Assembly: GCF_024734895.1 (NCBI RefSeq)
Contig: NZ_CP091430.1
Location: 6,652,501 to 6,716,500, forward strand
From: Paenibacillus spongiae
Lineage (GTDB): Bacteria; Bacillota; Bacilli; Paenibacillales; Paenibacillaceae
DNA: 64,000 bases
Direction: 5' to 3'
This document shows positions 7,913 to 17,964 of the stretch, one piece after another (positions within the stretch are counted from its first letter, which is position 1; every line of letters starts with the position of its first letter). The position numbers and the translations under genes were made by a program. The notes below the pieces were generated by a model. It did not search any database and had not been told where the DNA came from. It worked only from the letters and a program-made list of their open reading frames with translations.

Positions 7913-8422
7913 TCACGGCTTCGTACGGTCTCCCTGAGCGGATCCGCATGCCATACAGAAGCGGGAGTCGCTCTCCATCTCCGCGCGGCAGACTACGCAC
8001 ACTTTGCTCTCCTGCTCAGTTTCGGTTTCCGGGGCGGCCTCTGGTTCGGTCATTTGCAGATGTTCATGCTCTTCGAAACGATGTCCGCAGCCGTTACAAA
8101 ACTTGGACGCATAGGGGACTGTATTGCTGCAGCCCGGGCAATGCTTCTCGTTCTTAATTTCGCTAATCTTCATTTCCAGGGAAATGATCTCCCTCTGGAG
8201 ATGCAGAATCTCTTGGCTTATGCTGTCGATCTGCGGCTCTGCAGCAGCCAGATCGGTATTCCGGTACGCGTCGAAAACGAACTGTCCCATCTGTGTCAGA
8301 CATCTGTCGATCTCTTTGCGCTTTGTAGATATTTGACTGTTAAGACGAGTTACCTCGACGGTTTGCTGGGCCATATCGGCGGCTTTTGTAGCCCCTTGTT
8401 TAATTTTGTCAAAAATGCCCAT
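7913..8422 (-). CDS. Double zinc-ribbon protein with coiled coil
   Basis: 169 residues from ATG at 8422 (MGIFDKIKQGATKAADMAQQ), after AGAGGGGGAGTTTCA. Residues 15-80 look like a helical coiled coil, followed by a zinc ribbon CPGC-x13-CNGC, an acidic Glu/Thr-rich linker and a second ribbon CVVC-x12-CMAC. Proteins of this layout are common in Firmicutes next to membrane or stress genes; the role is unknown, with protein-protein contacts likely. The 32 extra N-terminal residues of the longer frame (to 8518) have no binding site and are rejected. Confidence 0.85.
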   Translation of the reverse strand: MGIFDKIKQGATKAADMAQQTVEVTRLNSQISTKRKEIDRCLTQMGQFVFDAYRNTDLAAAEPQIDSISQEILHLQREIISLEMKISEIKNEKHCPGCSNTVPYASKFCNGCGHRFEEHEHLQMTEPEAAPETETEQESKVCVVCRAEMESDSRFCMACGSAQGDRTKP

Positions 8423-8691
8423 TGAAACTCCCCCTCTGTTCAAGTGGATGTATTCAAAAATAAAGAGCACCTTCGCATGAGGAGGTGCTTCCTGCTCACT
8501 GGATATGTAAAAATTCACCCTAATTATTTACGAACCCACCCCAGAAGTCAACAATATAATTGCCGATTCAACATTTTTTTAGCAAGTACCGGAAATAAGG
8601 ACCTCGTGCGGCAATGGGCATAAAGGATGGAAGCATGCAGTCAACGGGTCCAAAAGACATCTACCATCCTTTATCCTGCTTTGCCAGACGA

Positions 8692-9306
8692 TCACTCCGG
8701 CTTCTTCGACCATGTCTGGCTCTTGATCTTCCGCTCATTCGCAGAGTCCTCGATAAGCTCAGCCAGCCGTTTGCGCCGCGTCTCTTCCCTCTTGGCACTG
8801 ACGATGAGCCAGATCGCCGCCTTCCGGTACGAAGCCGGCATAGACTGAAAGAATCTCCACGCTTTCTCGTTCGCCCGAAACTGTTCTTCCTCCGAATCCG
8901 ATAATTGCACGTCATTCTTCTGCTCGTGGGAATAAATCGCCGACTTCTCTGCCTTGCGCTGCTCGAACGCGCGCATGCCTTCCGGGCGCATCCGCCCTTC
9001 CGCCTCCAGCTCCGCTACGCGCTGAATATTGACCGCGCTCCAGATGCTGCTCGGTTTGCGGGACGTAAACCGAATCGTGTAACTATATGCGTCGATCCCT
9101 TTGCGTATGCCATCAATCCAGCCGAGACATAGCGCCTCGTCGACGGATTCCGGCCAGGTCATGCTGGGTCGGCCAGTGCCCTTCTTATAATAGCCCACCC
9201 AGCAATCGTCCGCCTCCTGATGATGCTTCTCCAGCCATTCCCGGAATTCCGCCGGATTCGCGAAAAATATCGGATGCACGGACTGTTTGTTCCACATTAG
9301 CGTCAT
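8692..9306 (-). CDS. YdeI/OmpD-associated (bacteriocin-protection-like) family protein
   Basis: 204 residues. The family hallmarks are FREWLEKHHQEADDCWVGYYKKGTG, PSMTWPESVDEALCLGWIDG and RFTSRKPSSIWSAVNIQRVAELEAEGRM, all in the normal order for YdeI-like proteins; the C-terminal helix ends in a Lys/Arg-rich tail (RRKRLAELIEDSANERKIK). The biochemical role is not established; some relatives are linked to envelope-stress or peptide resistance. AAGGAGAATGAGCG precedes the ATG. Encoded 30 bases upstream of potD's stop on the same strand, but probably a separate unit. Confidence 0.87.
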   Translation of the reverse strand: MTLMWNKQSVHPIFFANPAEFREWLEKHHQEADDCWVGYYKKGTGRPSMTWPESVDEALCLGWIDGIRKGIDAYSYTIRFTSRKPSSIWSAVNIQRVAELEAEGRMRPEGMRAFEQRKAEKSAIYSHEQKNDVQLSDSEEEQFRANEKAWRFFQSMPASYRKAAIWLIVSAKREETRRKRLAELIEDSANERKIKSQTWSKKPE

Positions 9307-9335
9307 CGCTCATTCTCCTTCGGACCAATTCCGGT

Positions 9336-10409
9336 TTACTTCTTGTGCATCTTGAATTCAAGGAACAGCTCATTGTAATGCGAGAGCATCCGCTTGCCAA
9401 GGTTGTCATACACTTCAAGCTTCTCGGTAACGGCGTCCTCCGGATAGAATCGCGTATCGCCGGAGATCTCCTCCGGCAGCAGCGCCAGCGCATCCTTATT
9501 TGGCGTCGAGTAGCCGACATATTCGGCATTCTGCGCCGCATGCTCGGGATCGAGCATGAAATTGATGAACGCATGGGCGCCGTCGATATTGCGCGCCGTC
9601 TTCGGAATGACCATATTGTCGAACCATAGGTTCGAGCCTTCTTCCGGCACGACATAGTCGAGCTTGTCGTTCTCATCCATGATTTCCGAGGCGTCCCCGG
9701 ACCAGACGACGCCTACAGCAGCCTCTTCGCCTGCGAGCAGCATCTTGATTTCGTCGCCGACGATCGCCTTGACGTTCGGCGTCAGCTCGCCAAGCTTCCG
9801 CTTCGCCTCCTGCAGATGCTCCTCATTCGTATCGTTCAGCGAATAATGCAGGCTGTTCAGACCGAAGCCCATCACCTCGCGCGCCCCGTCCACAAGCAGA
9901 ATTTGGTTTCGCAGCCGCGGGTCCCACAGATCGTTCCAGCTCGTAAGCTGCCAGCCGTCCAGCAGCTCCGGATTAAATACGATGCCGACCGTCCCCCAGA
10001 AGTAAGGGATCGAGTACCGGTTGTCCGGATCGAACGACAGATCCAGGAAGCGATCGTCGATATGCTTCAAGTTCGGCAGCTTAGCGTGATCGATCGGCAG
10101 CAGCAGATCTTCCTCTTTCATTTTGCTGATGGCGTATTCCGAGGGGACGCTGACGTCGAAGGTCGTGCCCCCCTGGGCGATCTTGGTCATCATCGCTTCG
10201 TTGGAATCGAAGGTCTGATAGATCACCTTCATGCCGCTCTCTTCCTCGAACTGCTCGATAAGCTCGGGATCGATATAATCCCCCCAGTTGTAGATGGTCA
10301 ACGTATTGCCGCCCGAATACCCTTGCGATTTATTCAAGTACGAGGTCAGGTACATGAGGGCGAATGCGACCAGGAAGACGATGGAAAATGTCCGGATGAG
10401 CTGTTTCAC
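9336..10409 (-). CDS. potD: Spermidine/putrescine ABC transporter, substrate-binding protein
   Basis: 357 residues. After a membrane-spanning N-terminus the mature part begins LTIYNWGDYIDPELIEQFEEESG, the PotD signature, with EVMGFGLNSLHYSLN and GVVWSGDASEIM typical of the polyamine-binding lobes. No lipobox cysteine is visible, so the protein is held by an uncleaved N-terminal helix rather than by lipid, or is released. GTG start after GGGGGGAGATAACCG, only 3 bases after the potC stop. It is the last gene of potABCD and delivers polyamines to the PotBC channel. Confidence 0.93.
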   Translation of the reverse strand: MKQLIRTFSIVFLVAFALMYLTSYLNKSQGYSGGNTLTIYNWGDYIDPELIEQFEEESGMKVIYQTFDSNEAMMTKIAQGGTTFDVSVPSEYAISKMKEEDLLLPIDHAKLPNLKHIDDRFLDLSFDPDNRYSIPYFWGTVGIVFNPELLDGWQLTSWNDLWDPRLRNQILLVDGAREVMGFGLNSLHYSLNDTNEEHLQEAKRKLGELTPNVKAIVGDEIKMLLAGEEAAVGVVWSGDASEIMDENDKLDYVVPEEGSNLWFDNMVIPKTARNIDGAHAFINFMLDPEHAAQNAEYVGYSTPNKDALALLPEEISGDTRFYPEDAVTEKLEVYDNLGKRMLSHYNELFLEFKMHKK

Positions 10410-10412
10410 CGG

Positions 10413-11216
10413 TTATCTCCCCCCTTCTTTGGCGGCCGGCCGGCTGTTCCGCCGGTTAATGAAGTAATAGCCGATCACCAGTACGATCGTAAATAAGAAT
10501 AGCAGCGTGGACAGCGCGTTGATCGACAGCGAGACCCCTTGACGGGCGCGCGAGTATATTTCCACGGAAAGCGTCGAGAACCCGTTCCCGGTGACGAAGA
10601 AGGTCACGGCGAAGTCATCCAGGGAATAGGTCAATGCCATGAAGAAGCCGGCGAAGATGCCCGGCTTAATGAAGGGCAGCACGACCTTCGTCAGCACATC
10701 GAAGCTGCTGGCGCCAAGATCCCGCGCAGCATCGATCAGCGAAGGGCTCATCTCCTGCAGCTTCGGCAGCACCATCAGAACGACGATCGGCACGCTGAAG
10801 GCGATATGCGAGAGCAGCACGGAGGTAAAGCCGAGCCGGATGCCGATCATCGTAAACAGAATAAGGAAAGACGCCCCGATAATTACGTCAGGACTGACGA
10901 TAAGGACATTATTGAAGGACATCAGCGCGTTGCGTGAATGTCTCCTGCGCACATGCCGGATCGCCAGCGCGCCGATTACGCCGAGAATCGTCGAGATAGC
11001 CGCGGACAGCAGGGCGATAACGAATGTGTTCAGTACGATGATCAGAAGCCGCGTATCCGAGAAAACCTCGCTGTACCATTCCAGCGTAAAACCTTCGAAG
11101 CTGTGCATCGTTCCGCCGCTGTTGAAGGAATACACCATGAGATAAACAATAGGCGCATAGAGAATGGCGAAGACAACGACGAGGTATATATTGGACCATT
11201 TTAATGTCTTATTCAT
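10413..11216 (-). CDS. potC: Spermidine/putrescine ABC transporter permease
   Basis: 267 residues with six predicted membrane helices. The MetI-type EAA loop reads IDAARDLGASSFDVLTKVVLPFIKPGI, which contacts the ATPase. The N-terminus (ILYAPIVYLMVYSFNSGGTMHSFEGFTLEWY) is characteristic of PotC. Start ATG after GGAGGTAAGCGCAGGGT. Pairs with PotB in the membrane. Confidence 0.93.
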   Translation of the reverse strand: MNKTLKWSNIYLVVVFAILYAPIVYLMVYSFNSGGTMHSFEGFTLEWYSEVFSDTRLLIIVLNTFVIALLSAAISTILGVIGALAIRHVRRRHSRNALMSFNNVLIVSPDVIIGASFLILFTMIGIRLGFTSVLLSHIAFSVPIVVLMVLPKLQEMSPSLIDAARDLGASSFDVLTKVVLPFIKPGIFAGFFMALTYSLDDFAVTFFVTGNGFSTLSVEIYSRARQGVSLSINALSTLLFLFTIVLVIGYYFINRRNSRPAAKEGGR

Positions 11217-11225
11217 ACCCTGCGC

Positions 11226-12017
11226 TTACCTCCGATTCCCGGTTAAAATCATAATAATCGCCATCGCGATGATCAGGAAGACGGCGATCGTCGCCCCCAT
11301 GCCCCAATCCTGCGTGACGAGAAAATGCTGCTCGATGGCGGTACCCAGCGTAATGACGCGGTTGCCGGCAATGAGCCGCGTAATCATGAATAACGAAAGT
11401 GCAGGAATAAATACCGCCTGGCAGCCTGCCTTCACCCCGTCGATCGTAAGCGGAAAAATAACGCGGCGGAACGTCGTCCACGAGGACGCGCCCAAATCGC
11501 GGGACGCATATACGAGCGACGGATTCAGCTCCTCCAGCGCATTATAGATGGGCAGCACCATGAACGGGATAAAGATATATACCGACACGAAAATAAAGCT
11601 GAAATCGGTAAACAAAATTTGCTGCGTGCCGATGCCTACCATCTCCAGCACCGCGTTGGCGAATCCGTAGGTGCCGAACAAGCCGATAAAAGCGTACGCC
11701 TTAAGCAGCAGGTTGATCCAGCTCGGCAGGATGATAAGCAGCAGCCACAGCTGCTTATGCTTCGTCCGCGTCAGCAAATACGCCGTCGGATAAGCGACCA
11801 GCAGGGAGAACACCGTAATGAGCAGCGCATACCAGAAGGAGCTGAGCGTCATCTTCATATAAACGGGCGTGAAAAATTTGACGTAATTGCCCAGCGTAAA
11901 CTGCCCTTCGACATCGAAGAACGAATAATAGACGATAAGCACGATCGGCGCGACGACAAACAGCGCGATCCATGTTATGTACGGAACGAGGTACAGATTG
12001 CGCGTTCTATTCACCAT
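11226..12017 (-). CDS. potB: Spermidine/putrescine ABC transporter permease
   Basis: 263 residues from ATG at 12017 ([21 protein letters not shown]), overlapping the end of potA by about 11 bases, which suggests translational coupling. Six helices, and the EAA loop [30 protein letters not shown] at 12026 in the same frame is an alternative start. The PotB-type N-terminus ([24 protein letters not shown]) distinguishes it from PotC. Confidence 0.92.
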   Translation of the reverse strand: MVNRTRNLYLVPYITWIALFVVAPIVLIVYYSFFDVEGQFTLGNYVKFFTPVYMKMTLSSFWYALLITVFSLLVAYPTAYLLTRTKHKQLWLLLIILPSWINLLLKAYAFIGLFGTYGFANAVLEMVGIGTQQILFTDFSFIFVSVYIFIPFMVLPIYNALEELNPSLVYASRDLGASSWTTFRRVIFPLTIDGVKAGCQAVFIPALSLFMITRLIAGNRVITLGTAIEQHFLVTQDWGMGATIAVFLIIAMAIIMILTGNRR

Positions 12018-13119
12018 GCGGCGCACCGACCTCGCTGTACGACTCCAGCCGCTTATCGAACTCTTCCTCCGTCTCGTTAAAGCGCATCACATGAATCGCT
12101 TCCGGGTCAAAATCGAGACCGATTTCCTCGCCCACGACAGCCCGCTTCGTCGAATGAACGAGCCACTTATTCCCTTCGGCATCGAATCCGAGAATTTCAT
12201 AATGAACGCCGCGGAACAATTGAGACTCTACCCTGATTTGGAGTTTGCCTTGGCTGTGCGTCGTAATCTCCAGATCCTCCGGACGGATGACAAGCTCGAC
12301 CGGCTCATTCGGATTAAGCCCCTGATCGACGCATTCGAAGGACTTGCCGGCAAATTCCACGACGAAGTCCTGGGTCATCCGTCCCGGAATAATATTCGAC
12401 TCGCCGACGAAATCCGCCACGAAGCGGTTGATCGGCTCGTCATAAATATCGATCGGCGTTCCGCTCTGCTGAATCTTGCCTTCATGAAGGACGAAAATTT
12501 CGTCCGACATCGCCAGCGCTTCCTCCTGATCGTGGGTGACGAAGATGAACGTAATCCCCAGGCGGCGCTGCAGCTCGCGCAGCTCGTACTGCATCTCCGT
12601 GCGCAGCTTAAGATCGAGCGCGGACAGCGGTTCGTCAAGCAGAATGATCTCCGGTTCGTTCACGATCGCTCTGGCAATGGCCACGCGTTGGCGCTGGCCG
12701 CCGGACATCTCCGTAATCTCTCGGCTCCCGTAGCCGTCAAGGTTGACGAAACGGAGCGCTTCGTTCACTTTGGCGTTGATGTCGGCCTTGCCGAGCTTCT
12801 TGACGCGCAGGCCGAAGGCAACATTCTCGAACACATTCAGATGCGGGAACAGGGCGTAGTCCTGGAACACCGTGTTTACCTGCCGCTTGTTGGCGGGAAC
12901 GTTATTAATGATATGGCCGTTGAAGTAGATATTCCCCTTCGACGGCTCGATAAAGCCGGCGATTAAACGAAGGATGGTCGTCTTGCCGCAGCCGGAAGGG
13001 CCGAGCAGCGTGTAGAACTTCCCGCGCTCGATCTCGAAGCTGACATCGTTCAATACCGGCGAGTCGTTATCGTATTGCTTGGTCACCCGATCGAAGCGGA
13101 TGATCGTTTGATCCGTCAT
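12007..13119 (-). CDS. potA: Spermidine/putrescine ABC transporter ATP-binding protein
   Basis: 370 residues. Walker A GPSGCGKT (about residue 40), Q-loop [10 protein letters not shown], signature [14 protein letters not shown], Walker [13 protein letters not shown] and H-loop VTHDQEEA are all intact, and a C-terminal TOBE-like domain ([10 protein letters not shown] onwards) gives the usual PotA length. It energises the PotBC channel from the cytosol. First gene of the minus-strand potABCD operon; ATG after AGGGGAAACAGGGAA. Confidence 0.94.
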   Translation of the reverse strand: MTDQTIIRFDRVTKQYDNDSPVLNDVSFEIERGKFYTLLGPSGCGKTTILRLIAGFIEPSKGNIYFNGHIINNVPANKRQVNTVFQDYALFPHLNVFENVAFGLRVKKLGKADINAKVNEALRFVNLDGYGSREITEMSGGQRQRVAIARAIVNEPEIILLDEPLSALDLKLRTEMQYELRELQRRLGITFIFVTHDQEEALAMSDEIFVLHEGKIQQSGTPIDIYDEPINRFVADFVGESNIIPGRMTQDFVVEFAGKSFECVDQGLNPNEPVELVIRPEDLEITTHSQGKLQIRVESQLFRGVHYEILGFDAEGNKWLVHSTKRAVVGEEIGLDFDPEAIHVMRFNETEEEFDKRLESYSEVGAPHGE

Positions 13120-13129
13120 TTCCCTGTTT

Positions 13130-13730
13130 CCCCTTTACAATGTGGTGATCACCGAAACCGGCGTGAACCCTACATGGTTAGTTTACCCAATTAGTCCTCC
13201 AGCATAGCTCAATGTGTCTATCATATACGATATTTGTCGTCCCCTAAAGTGGAAATTGTGCCTTTCGGACAATACTTGACATTAACTGTATTTCTGCTGG
13301 ATTTTGTCCTATAGCGCTGCCAATAACAGACGTTCTTTTACATGTACTGCAATTGCTGTCTGAACGGATCGAAATGCGCGGATAATGGCTGAGGGTTGTT
13401 GGATGAGTTTCGACAGTAGGTTATTCATCGATATTGAATAGAAGTAAGGGAGGCTCCGACGTCTCAGGCTGCGGGGGCGTTCCTTCGGTTTTATACCTTT
13501 GTGTGTCCACTAGGACCCTTCCGCTCTTCGTTCGAGAACGCTGTCCCGCTTCTGGCTGGCAGCGTGCTGGAGCTGATCGGCAAATAGATCAGGCTGCGTA
13601 AGTTGCGGACATGGATCCGTTATTTGCAGCGTTTTTGGCCGATTATGAGGGCTGCGGATATCAGATCCGCTTTAGGCGTCCGATCCATTCATTTGGGGGT
13701 GTGCGGGCCCCAATATGGACTTCTATGTCC
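13130..13730. other. Intergenic region between pot operon and secreted hydrolase gene
   Basis: About 1.1 kb separate potA from the next gene. A minus-strand potA promoter is expected in 13130-13330 (a TATGAT at about 13220 is the best -10 candidate) but no convincing -35 was found. A plus-strand TTGACA at 13276 has no good -10. The short reading frames here (such as 13611-13862) lack binding sites and overlap the repeat described below. Confidence 0.3.
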
Positions 13731-13737
13731 GCAGCAT

Positions 13738-13828
13738 CCGCGGCTGTAACGCCCAACAAGGGACTTCCAGCGACCGAACCAGCCCAACTGCCCGGCCGTA
13801 AGTCCGAAAAACGGCGCTACAGCCGCGG
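13738..13828. repeat. Interspersed GCTGTAACGCC/TACAGC palindromic repeat, copy A
   Basis: An 11-bp perfect inverted pair CCGCGGCTGTA (13738-13748) and TACAGCCGCGG (13818-13828) encloses GTAAGTCCGAAAAACGGCGC. The same words (CTGTAACGCC, AAGTCCG, TACAGC) recur at 27.5-27.6 kb and 61.9 kb, always between genes. Confidence 0.75.
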
Positions 13829-14117
13829 GTTCGTGTGCGTGACCCGGACTTTCACGCTGTAGCCGTTTTCCAGCCTGACGTTGTTGACATAGTTATGATC
13901 GTGCATTGAGGGGCGTCCCGGTCGGCAGTCCGCTCCCTGCAATCCAAGTTGTCGAAAATGGATATAAATAAGATAAAAGGCGTCATATACAGCGATTGCG
14001 GGAGCATTGTAAAATTTTCTATAACTTATCGTGCACGGTTATGCAGCGGTTGAGAACACGCGATAGCATTTCTTGTGTAAGCAGAACCGTGCGAAGAGAA
14101 TCCGTATACCACTCTCG

Positions 14118-14131
14118 TGAAATCGCTTACA
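14118..14131. promoter_or_regulatory. Catabolite-responsive element (cre, CcpA site)
   Basis: TGAAATCGCTTACA matches the cre consensus TGWNANCGNTNWCA at every defined position. It lies 141 bases before the start codon of the secreted glycosyl-hydrolase-like gene, in a place where CcpA could block initiation or elongation. Just upstream, GCACGGTT (14033-14040) and AACCGTGC (14085-14092) could form a hairpin in the leader. Confidence 0.7.
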
Positions 14132-14271
14132 TTTTATTCGGCTTCTGCGGTATCCCTTTTTCGCATCAACTACTGGAGGAGGTGACGTCCACACCCAATA
14201 GGTCAGGTTCAATTTCTGCAATTCCAGGCAGCAGGAGAGCGCGGAAAATAAATCCGATTCGGAGGTATATC

Positions 14272-16974
14272 ATGATAAAGTTCAGAAAAAGGGTTCTGCC
14301 GTTCATAGGTCTGGCGTTGGCGCTCATGGTTCCGGTTGCTTCGGTGCCGGCCGCCGTAGCGGTTGAAAGCGGGGCAAGCCCCTACCTGGTGCTGCCGGAC
14401 AGCAGCCGGCTGCCGATCGGGGCGGTGAACGCCGACCGCGTCCCGGATGGGATCGCGTTGTATACCGGAAGCAATGAAACGGACTACACGGCTCCTTTCG
14501 GCGAGGGGACGACGGAATTCATCGTATCGGAGGGGATCGTTCTGGAAATTAACCGGGCCGGCGCTCAAGGGACCTATATCCCGTTCAACAATTACGTCAT
14601 CTCCGCTTCGGGATCGGCCAAGGCGCAGCTGCAGGCGCTTGAGGTGGGCGACACGGTCGCGCTGGAGAACGTCGCGATCGACCGGGAGCCAAGCCGGTAT
14701 GCGGTCATTGCCGATGAACGGATCACGATCACGAAGACGAATGCCTTCCGGGGCGAAGGCGACATCGTGCTCTACGACTCTGACTTTGGACCGTACACGA
14801 ATACGAACGAATGGGGGCTGGAGCTTGTCATCGAGAACGGCTTCATAACCGGCATTGCGCGGTTCGATACGAGGACGCCTAATAAATCGGCCATTCCCGA
14901 AGGGGGCGCCGTGCTCTCCGTGCAAGCCGGCTCGCCTTCATTCGCAGGGCTGAACGCCAAGATCGGAAGCGGGACGATTCGTGAGGGAGACGCGGTCCGG
15001 CTCGTAGTCAGACAGGAGACTCATCTGGCGAGCAAGACCGGATTCGATGCCCTGGATCCGAAGACGAAGGCGGATAACCCGGGCGGATGGGACGAGGCGA
15101 ACGGCAGGCCTTACGACGGGTTTCGCGGCGCGGATCAGCTGATCGTGTATACCTCTTCATATGGCCAAGCCACGACAGGCACCAACCCTTGGGGGTATGA
15201 AGTCGTCGTGGACGAGAACAACCAGATCGTCGCGGCAGGCGGCAACAATACGGCAATTCCGGAGAATGGCTATGTGCTCTCCGGTCATGGCGTCAAGGCA
15301 GAATGGTTGAAGAGCTATGCCAAATTCAGCGCCACCGTGATGCTAGACCGCATCGATAAAGAACTGATCGTCGCTCTGACCCCGCAATCCTATCTCAAGC
15401 GCGCTGAATTCCGGATCGATACCGTCAAACGGATGCTGGTGGAATCAAAGGCGTCATTCCTGGATGTCCCCTATGCCGAAATTGAGCGGAAGATCAGTCA
15501 GGCGGAAGGAATCAGGGAAACGATCCAGGCGCTGATCGAGGACCGATCCTACGACGAAATGGCGAGCAAGACCGCAGAGCTCGACACCTTGATCGACGAG
15601 ATCGGGAATTTGAATTTGGAATCGCGCAAAGTGGAGCACCGCGCCATCTGGATCCGTCCGCTCGAGACTAGCGCCGCGGAGGTCCGGGAGCATCTGACGA
15701 AGATCGCGGAGGCGAATCTGAATCAGGTTTATGTCGAAACGTGGTGGAACGGATATACCATCTACCCGTCCGATAATCCGCTTGCTCCGCATAATCCGAT
15801 CTATAAGGGCTTCGATGTGCTCGGCTCCTATCTCGACATTGCCGAGGAGCTCGGCCTGGAGGTTCACGCCTGGGTCGAGAACGCCTTCCTGGAAGGCAAT
15901 AAGCTGGAGGAAAAACCGGAATGGTCGATGATCCGCCGCGATGGCGCGGACTACTGGCAAATCGACGGCCACACGTTCTATTGGATCAATCCCGCGCTGC
16001 CGGACGTGAGGCAATTTATAACGGAGCTCTACGCTGATATGGTCAGCCGTTACCCGGTCGACGGCCTGCATCTGGATTACATCCGGTATCCGGACAACTA
16101 CGGGACGGAAATCGACTATGGCTACGACGAATACACCCGTACGCAGTTCATGCATGCGTATAAGACAGATATCGATCCGATCGGTTTATACCCGGGGGAT
16201 GAATTGTGGCCGGAATGGCAGCAATTCCGGATGAATATAATTACGGACTTCGTCAGCAATCTTGTTCCGCGAATGAAAGCGATCCGTCCGGAGCTGTCGG
16301 TCAGCGCTGCCGTGTACTCGGATTTCTACAAACAGCCGACATACAAGCTGCAGGAAGCCGGTCTTTGGCTGCAGCGCGGCTATCTGGACAATGTGTTCCC
16401 GATGTCGTACAAGCTGGATGCGCCCGCCGTCGTTCACGATGCCGAAGAAACATTGAAGCTCGCCGGCGATAAATCGTTTGTCACGATGGGCTTGGGACCG
16501 CAGGCCAGAGTCGCGAAGCCGGTCATCGTGCAGCAGGCCGCGCTTACTCAGAAGCTGGGCACTTCGGGCAGCGCCTACTTCGAATTCTTGTCGTATTTCG
16601 GCGACCGGTACGATGAGCCGCTCAAGCAGGGGCTATACCGCGACAAGGCGATCGTGCCGTTCAGCCGGCCGGGCTTGTCCGTAAAGACGCTGCTTGCGGA
16701 CTTGTCACGCAAGATCGACGCAATCTACGTACCGGGCGGAGGCATGCAAGACGGCAGCCGGTATAAGAAAATGCTGAAGCCGCTGATCAACCGTCTTCAA
16801 GAGAACAAGACGATCGATCAGCGTGCGGCCAAGCTCGATCGCGAGCTGGCGCAAATCGTGGAAGCATTGGATGGCGATTCATCCGTCGAGGCACAGGTGA
16901 AAGCGCGCATGAAGACCGATTTGGAGTATGCGCGGCAAATCATTCGTATCTACAATAGCAAGCACGGCAAATAG
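14272..16974 (+). CDS. Secreted glycosyl hydrolase-like (GHL10/DUF187) protein with three N-terminal repeats
   Basis: 900 residues from ATG at 14272 (MIKFRKRVLPFIGLALAL), after CGGAGGTATATC. A signal peptide with an AVA-type cleavage site near residue 30 predicts secretion. Residues about 59-160, 164-285 and 290-400 are three copies of a module with the pattern LY-x-T-x-WG-x-E-V-V and IP-x-x-G-Y-VLS-x-x-G, known from phosphodiester-glycosidase and GHL10 proteins. A helical linker leads to the GHL10 TIM barrel at about 457-800 (RAIWIRPLE, QVYVETWWNGYTIYPS, EVHAWVENAF, DGLHLDYIRYP, LSVSAAVYSD). The usual substrate is unknown; peptidoglycan or extracellular glycans are likely. Followed by a strong terminator. 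Confidence 0.88.
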   Translation: MIKFRKRVLPFIGLALALMVPVASVPAAVAVESGASPYLVLPDSSRLPIGAVNADRVPDGIALYTGSNETDYTAPFGEGTTEFIVSEGIVLEINRAGAQGTYIPFNNYVISASGSAKAQLQALEVGDTVALENVAIDREPSRYAVIADERITITKTNAFRGEGDIVLYDSDFGPYTNTNEWGLELVIENGFITGIARFDTRTPNKSAIPEGGAVLSVQAGSPSFAGLNAKIGSGTIREGDAVRLVVRQETHLASKTGFDALDPKTKADNPGGWDEANGRPYDGFRGADQLIVYTSSYGQATTGTNPWGYEVVVDENNQIVAAGGNNTAIPENGYVLSGHGVKAEWLKSYAKFSATVMLDRIDKELIVALTPQSYLKRAEFRIDTVKRMLVESKASFLDVPYAEIERKISQAEGIRETIQALIEDRSYDEMASKTAELDTLIDEIGNLNLESRKVEHRAIWIRPLETSAAEVREHLTKIAEANLNQVYVETWWNGYTIYPSDNPLAPHNPIYKGFDVLGSYLDIAEELGLEVHAWVENAFLEGNKLEEKPEWSMIRRDGADYWQIDGHTFYWINPALPDVRQFITELYADMVSRYPVDGLHLDYIRYPDNYGTEIDYGYDEYTRTQFMHAYKTDIDPIGLYPGDELWPEWQQFRMNIITDFVSNLVPRMKAIRPELSVSAAVYSDFYKQPTYKLQEAGLWLQRGYLDNVFPMSYKLDAPAVVHDAEETLKLAGDKSFVTMGLGPQARVAKPVIVQQAALTQKLGTSGSAYFEFLSYFGDRYDEPLKQGLYRDKAIVPFSRPGLSVKTLLADLSRKIDAIYVPGGGMQDGSRYKKMLKPLINRLQENKTIDQRAAKLDRELAQIVEALDGDSSVEAQVKARMKTDLEYARQIIRIYNSKHGK

Positions 16975-16992
16975 GCAAACCGGCATATGAGA

Positions 16993-17034
16993 GGGCTGTC
17001 CCGCACGTCATCCGAGATGACGGCGGGACAGCCC
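16993..17034. terminator. Bidirectional terminator
   Basis: A long stem: GGGCTGTCCCGC (16993-17004) pairs with GCGGGACAGCCC (17023-17034), extended inward by CGTCATC/GATGACG with one bulged A. It separates the convergent hydrolase and lyase genes. Confidence 0.85.
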
Positions 17035-17038
17035 TTCA

Positions 17039-17950
17039 TCATTTAACCGCGTTCGGGATTTGATAAACCATCTCATGAAACAGCTCGACCACTTTGATCG
17101 TTTCATCGCGGAGGACGATGGGATTTCGGCATACGAGCTCCATCTCCATTCCCTGCAGGTTAGCCAGCAGCTTGGCCGTCGCATTATAGCCGCCTTGATG
17201 GGTAAGAACATTGTCCAGCATTACCAGCGTCCGATGCTTCTCCACCGCCGCGGCGTCGCCGGCGACCGCGCTGTTCCAGAAATCGATCACAAGATCCGCG
17301 TTGGCTGCCGTAGATATCGCCATAATGCCCCTTGCTCCCTTGCGGATCGCATCCAGCATGAACGGATGATTGGCCTGGTAAACCACGCTCTCCGGAGCGG
17401 CTTCAATCTTCGCGGCAATGCCCTCCATGGTGCAGGTCGTATCCTTAATACCGATCAGTCCCTGCTGCTGCACCAGTTCGCCATATATGCCGGCATCCAG
17501 CAGGTATGGCTGCACCATTGGCCATTCATAGACGATGACCGGACAGCCGGCCTCCTCCGCCAGCACGGCAAAATGCTGACCGAGCCGCTTCTGATCCGTT
17601 CCCATACCCGGCGGAGGCACGAGGACGACAGCCGCCACCCCCGTTTCGGCCATCCGGCGCACTTCATCCCGATGATCCGCCGGATCGGGCAGCAAATTGC
17701 CCGTGGCCGCTACAGGCACGTCCCCTGCTCGCTTCACCGCAATTCTCGCCAATTCCAGACGCTCCTCCAGCGTTAACCATTTCATGTCGCTGGAACCGCA
17801 TACCGCAAACAGCCCGTGAGGCCGCTTCGCCAATTGCCAATCCACATACCTCTCATAGGTCTTCCAATCGACCGCTCCGCTCTTTAGAAACGGCGTCAGC
17901 AGCAGTGAAAACACACCTTCGAATTTTGACCGATCTACCGATATGCGCAT
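17039..17950 (-). CDS. Dihydrodipicolinate synthase / N-acetylneuraminate lyase family protein
   Basis: 303 residues, normal for this class I aldolase family. The (beta/alpha)8 barrel shows GVFSLLLTPFLKSGAVDW, the phosphate/carboxylate loop CGSSDMKWLTLEER (in place of the GTTGE of true DapA), catalytic Tyr in PVIVYEWP and Schiff-base Lys in GLIGIKDTTCT. The altered loop argues against lysine synthesis and for a sugar-acid or 2-oxo-acid lyase. It is divergent from the creatininase/ATP-grasp pair across a 530-bp region with a perfect palindrome, which suggests joint control. ATG after GCGGGAGGAGTCGGTC. Confidence 0.85.
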   Translation of the reverse strand: MRISVDRSKFEGVFSLLLTPFLKSGAVDWKTYERYVDWQLAKRPHGLFAVCGSSDMKWLTLEERLELARIAVKRAGDVPVAATGNLLPDPADHRDEVRRMAETGVAAVVLVPPPGMGTDQKRLGQHFAVLAEEAGCPVIVYEWPMVQPYLLDAGIYGELVQQQGLIGIKDTTCTMEGIAAKIEAAPESVVYQANHPFMLDAIRKGARGIMAISTAANADLVIDFWNSAVAGDAAAVEKHRTLVMLDNVLTHQGGYNATAKLLANLQGMEMELVCRNPIVLRDETIKVVELFHEMVYQIPNAVK

Positions 17951-17964
17951 GACCGACTCCTCCC

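Noticed and set aside
13276-13305. TTGACA as a plus-strand promoter
   Set aside because: No -10 at proper spacing (GGATTT).
13611-13862. Plus-strand 83-codon frame before the secreted hydrolase
   Set aside because: No binding site and it lies over the palindromic repeat, which also recurs elsewhere without this frame.
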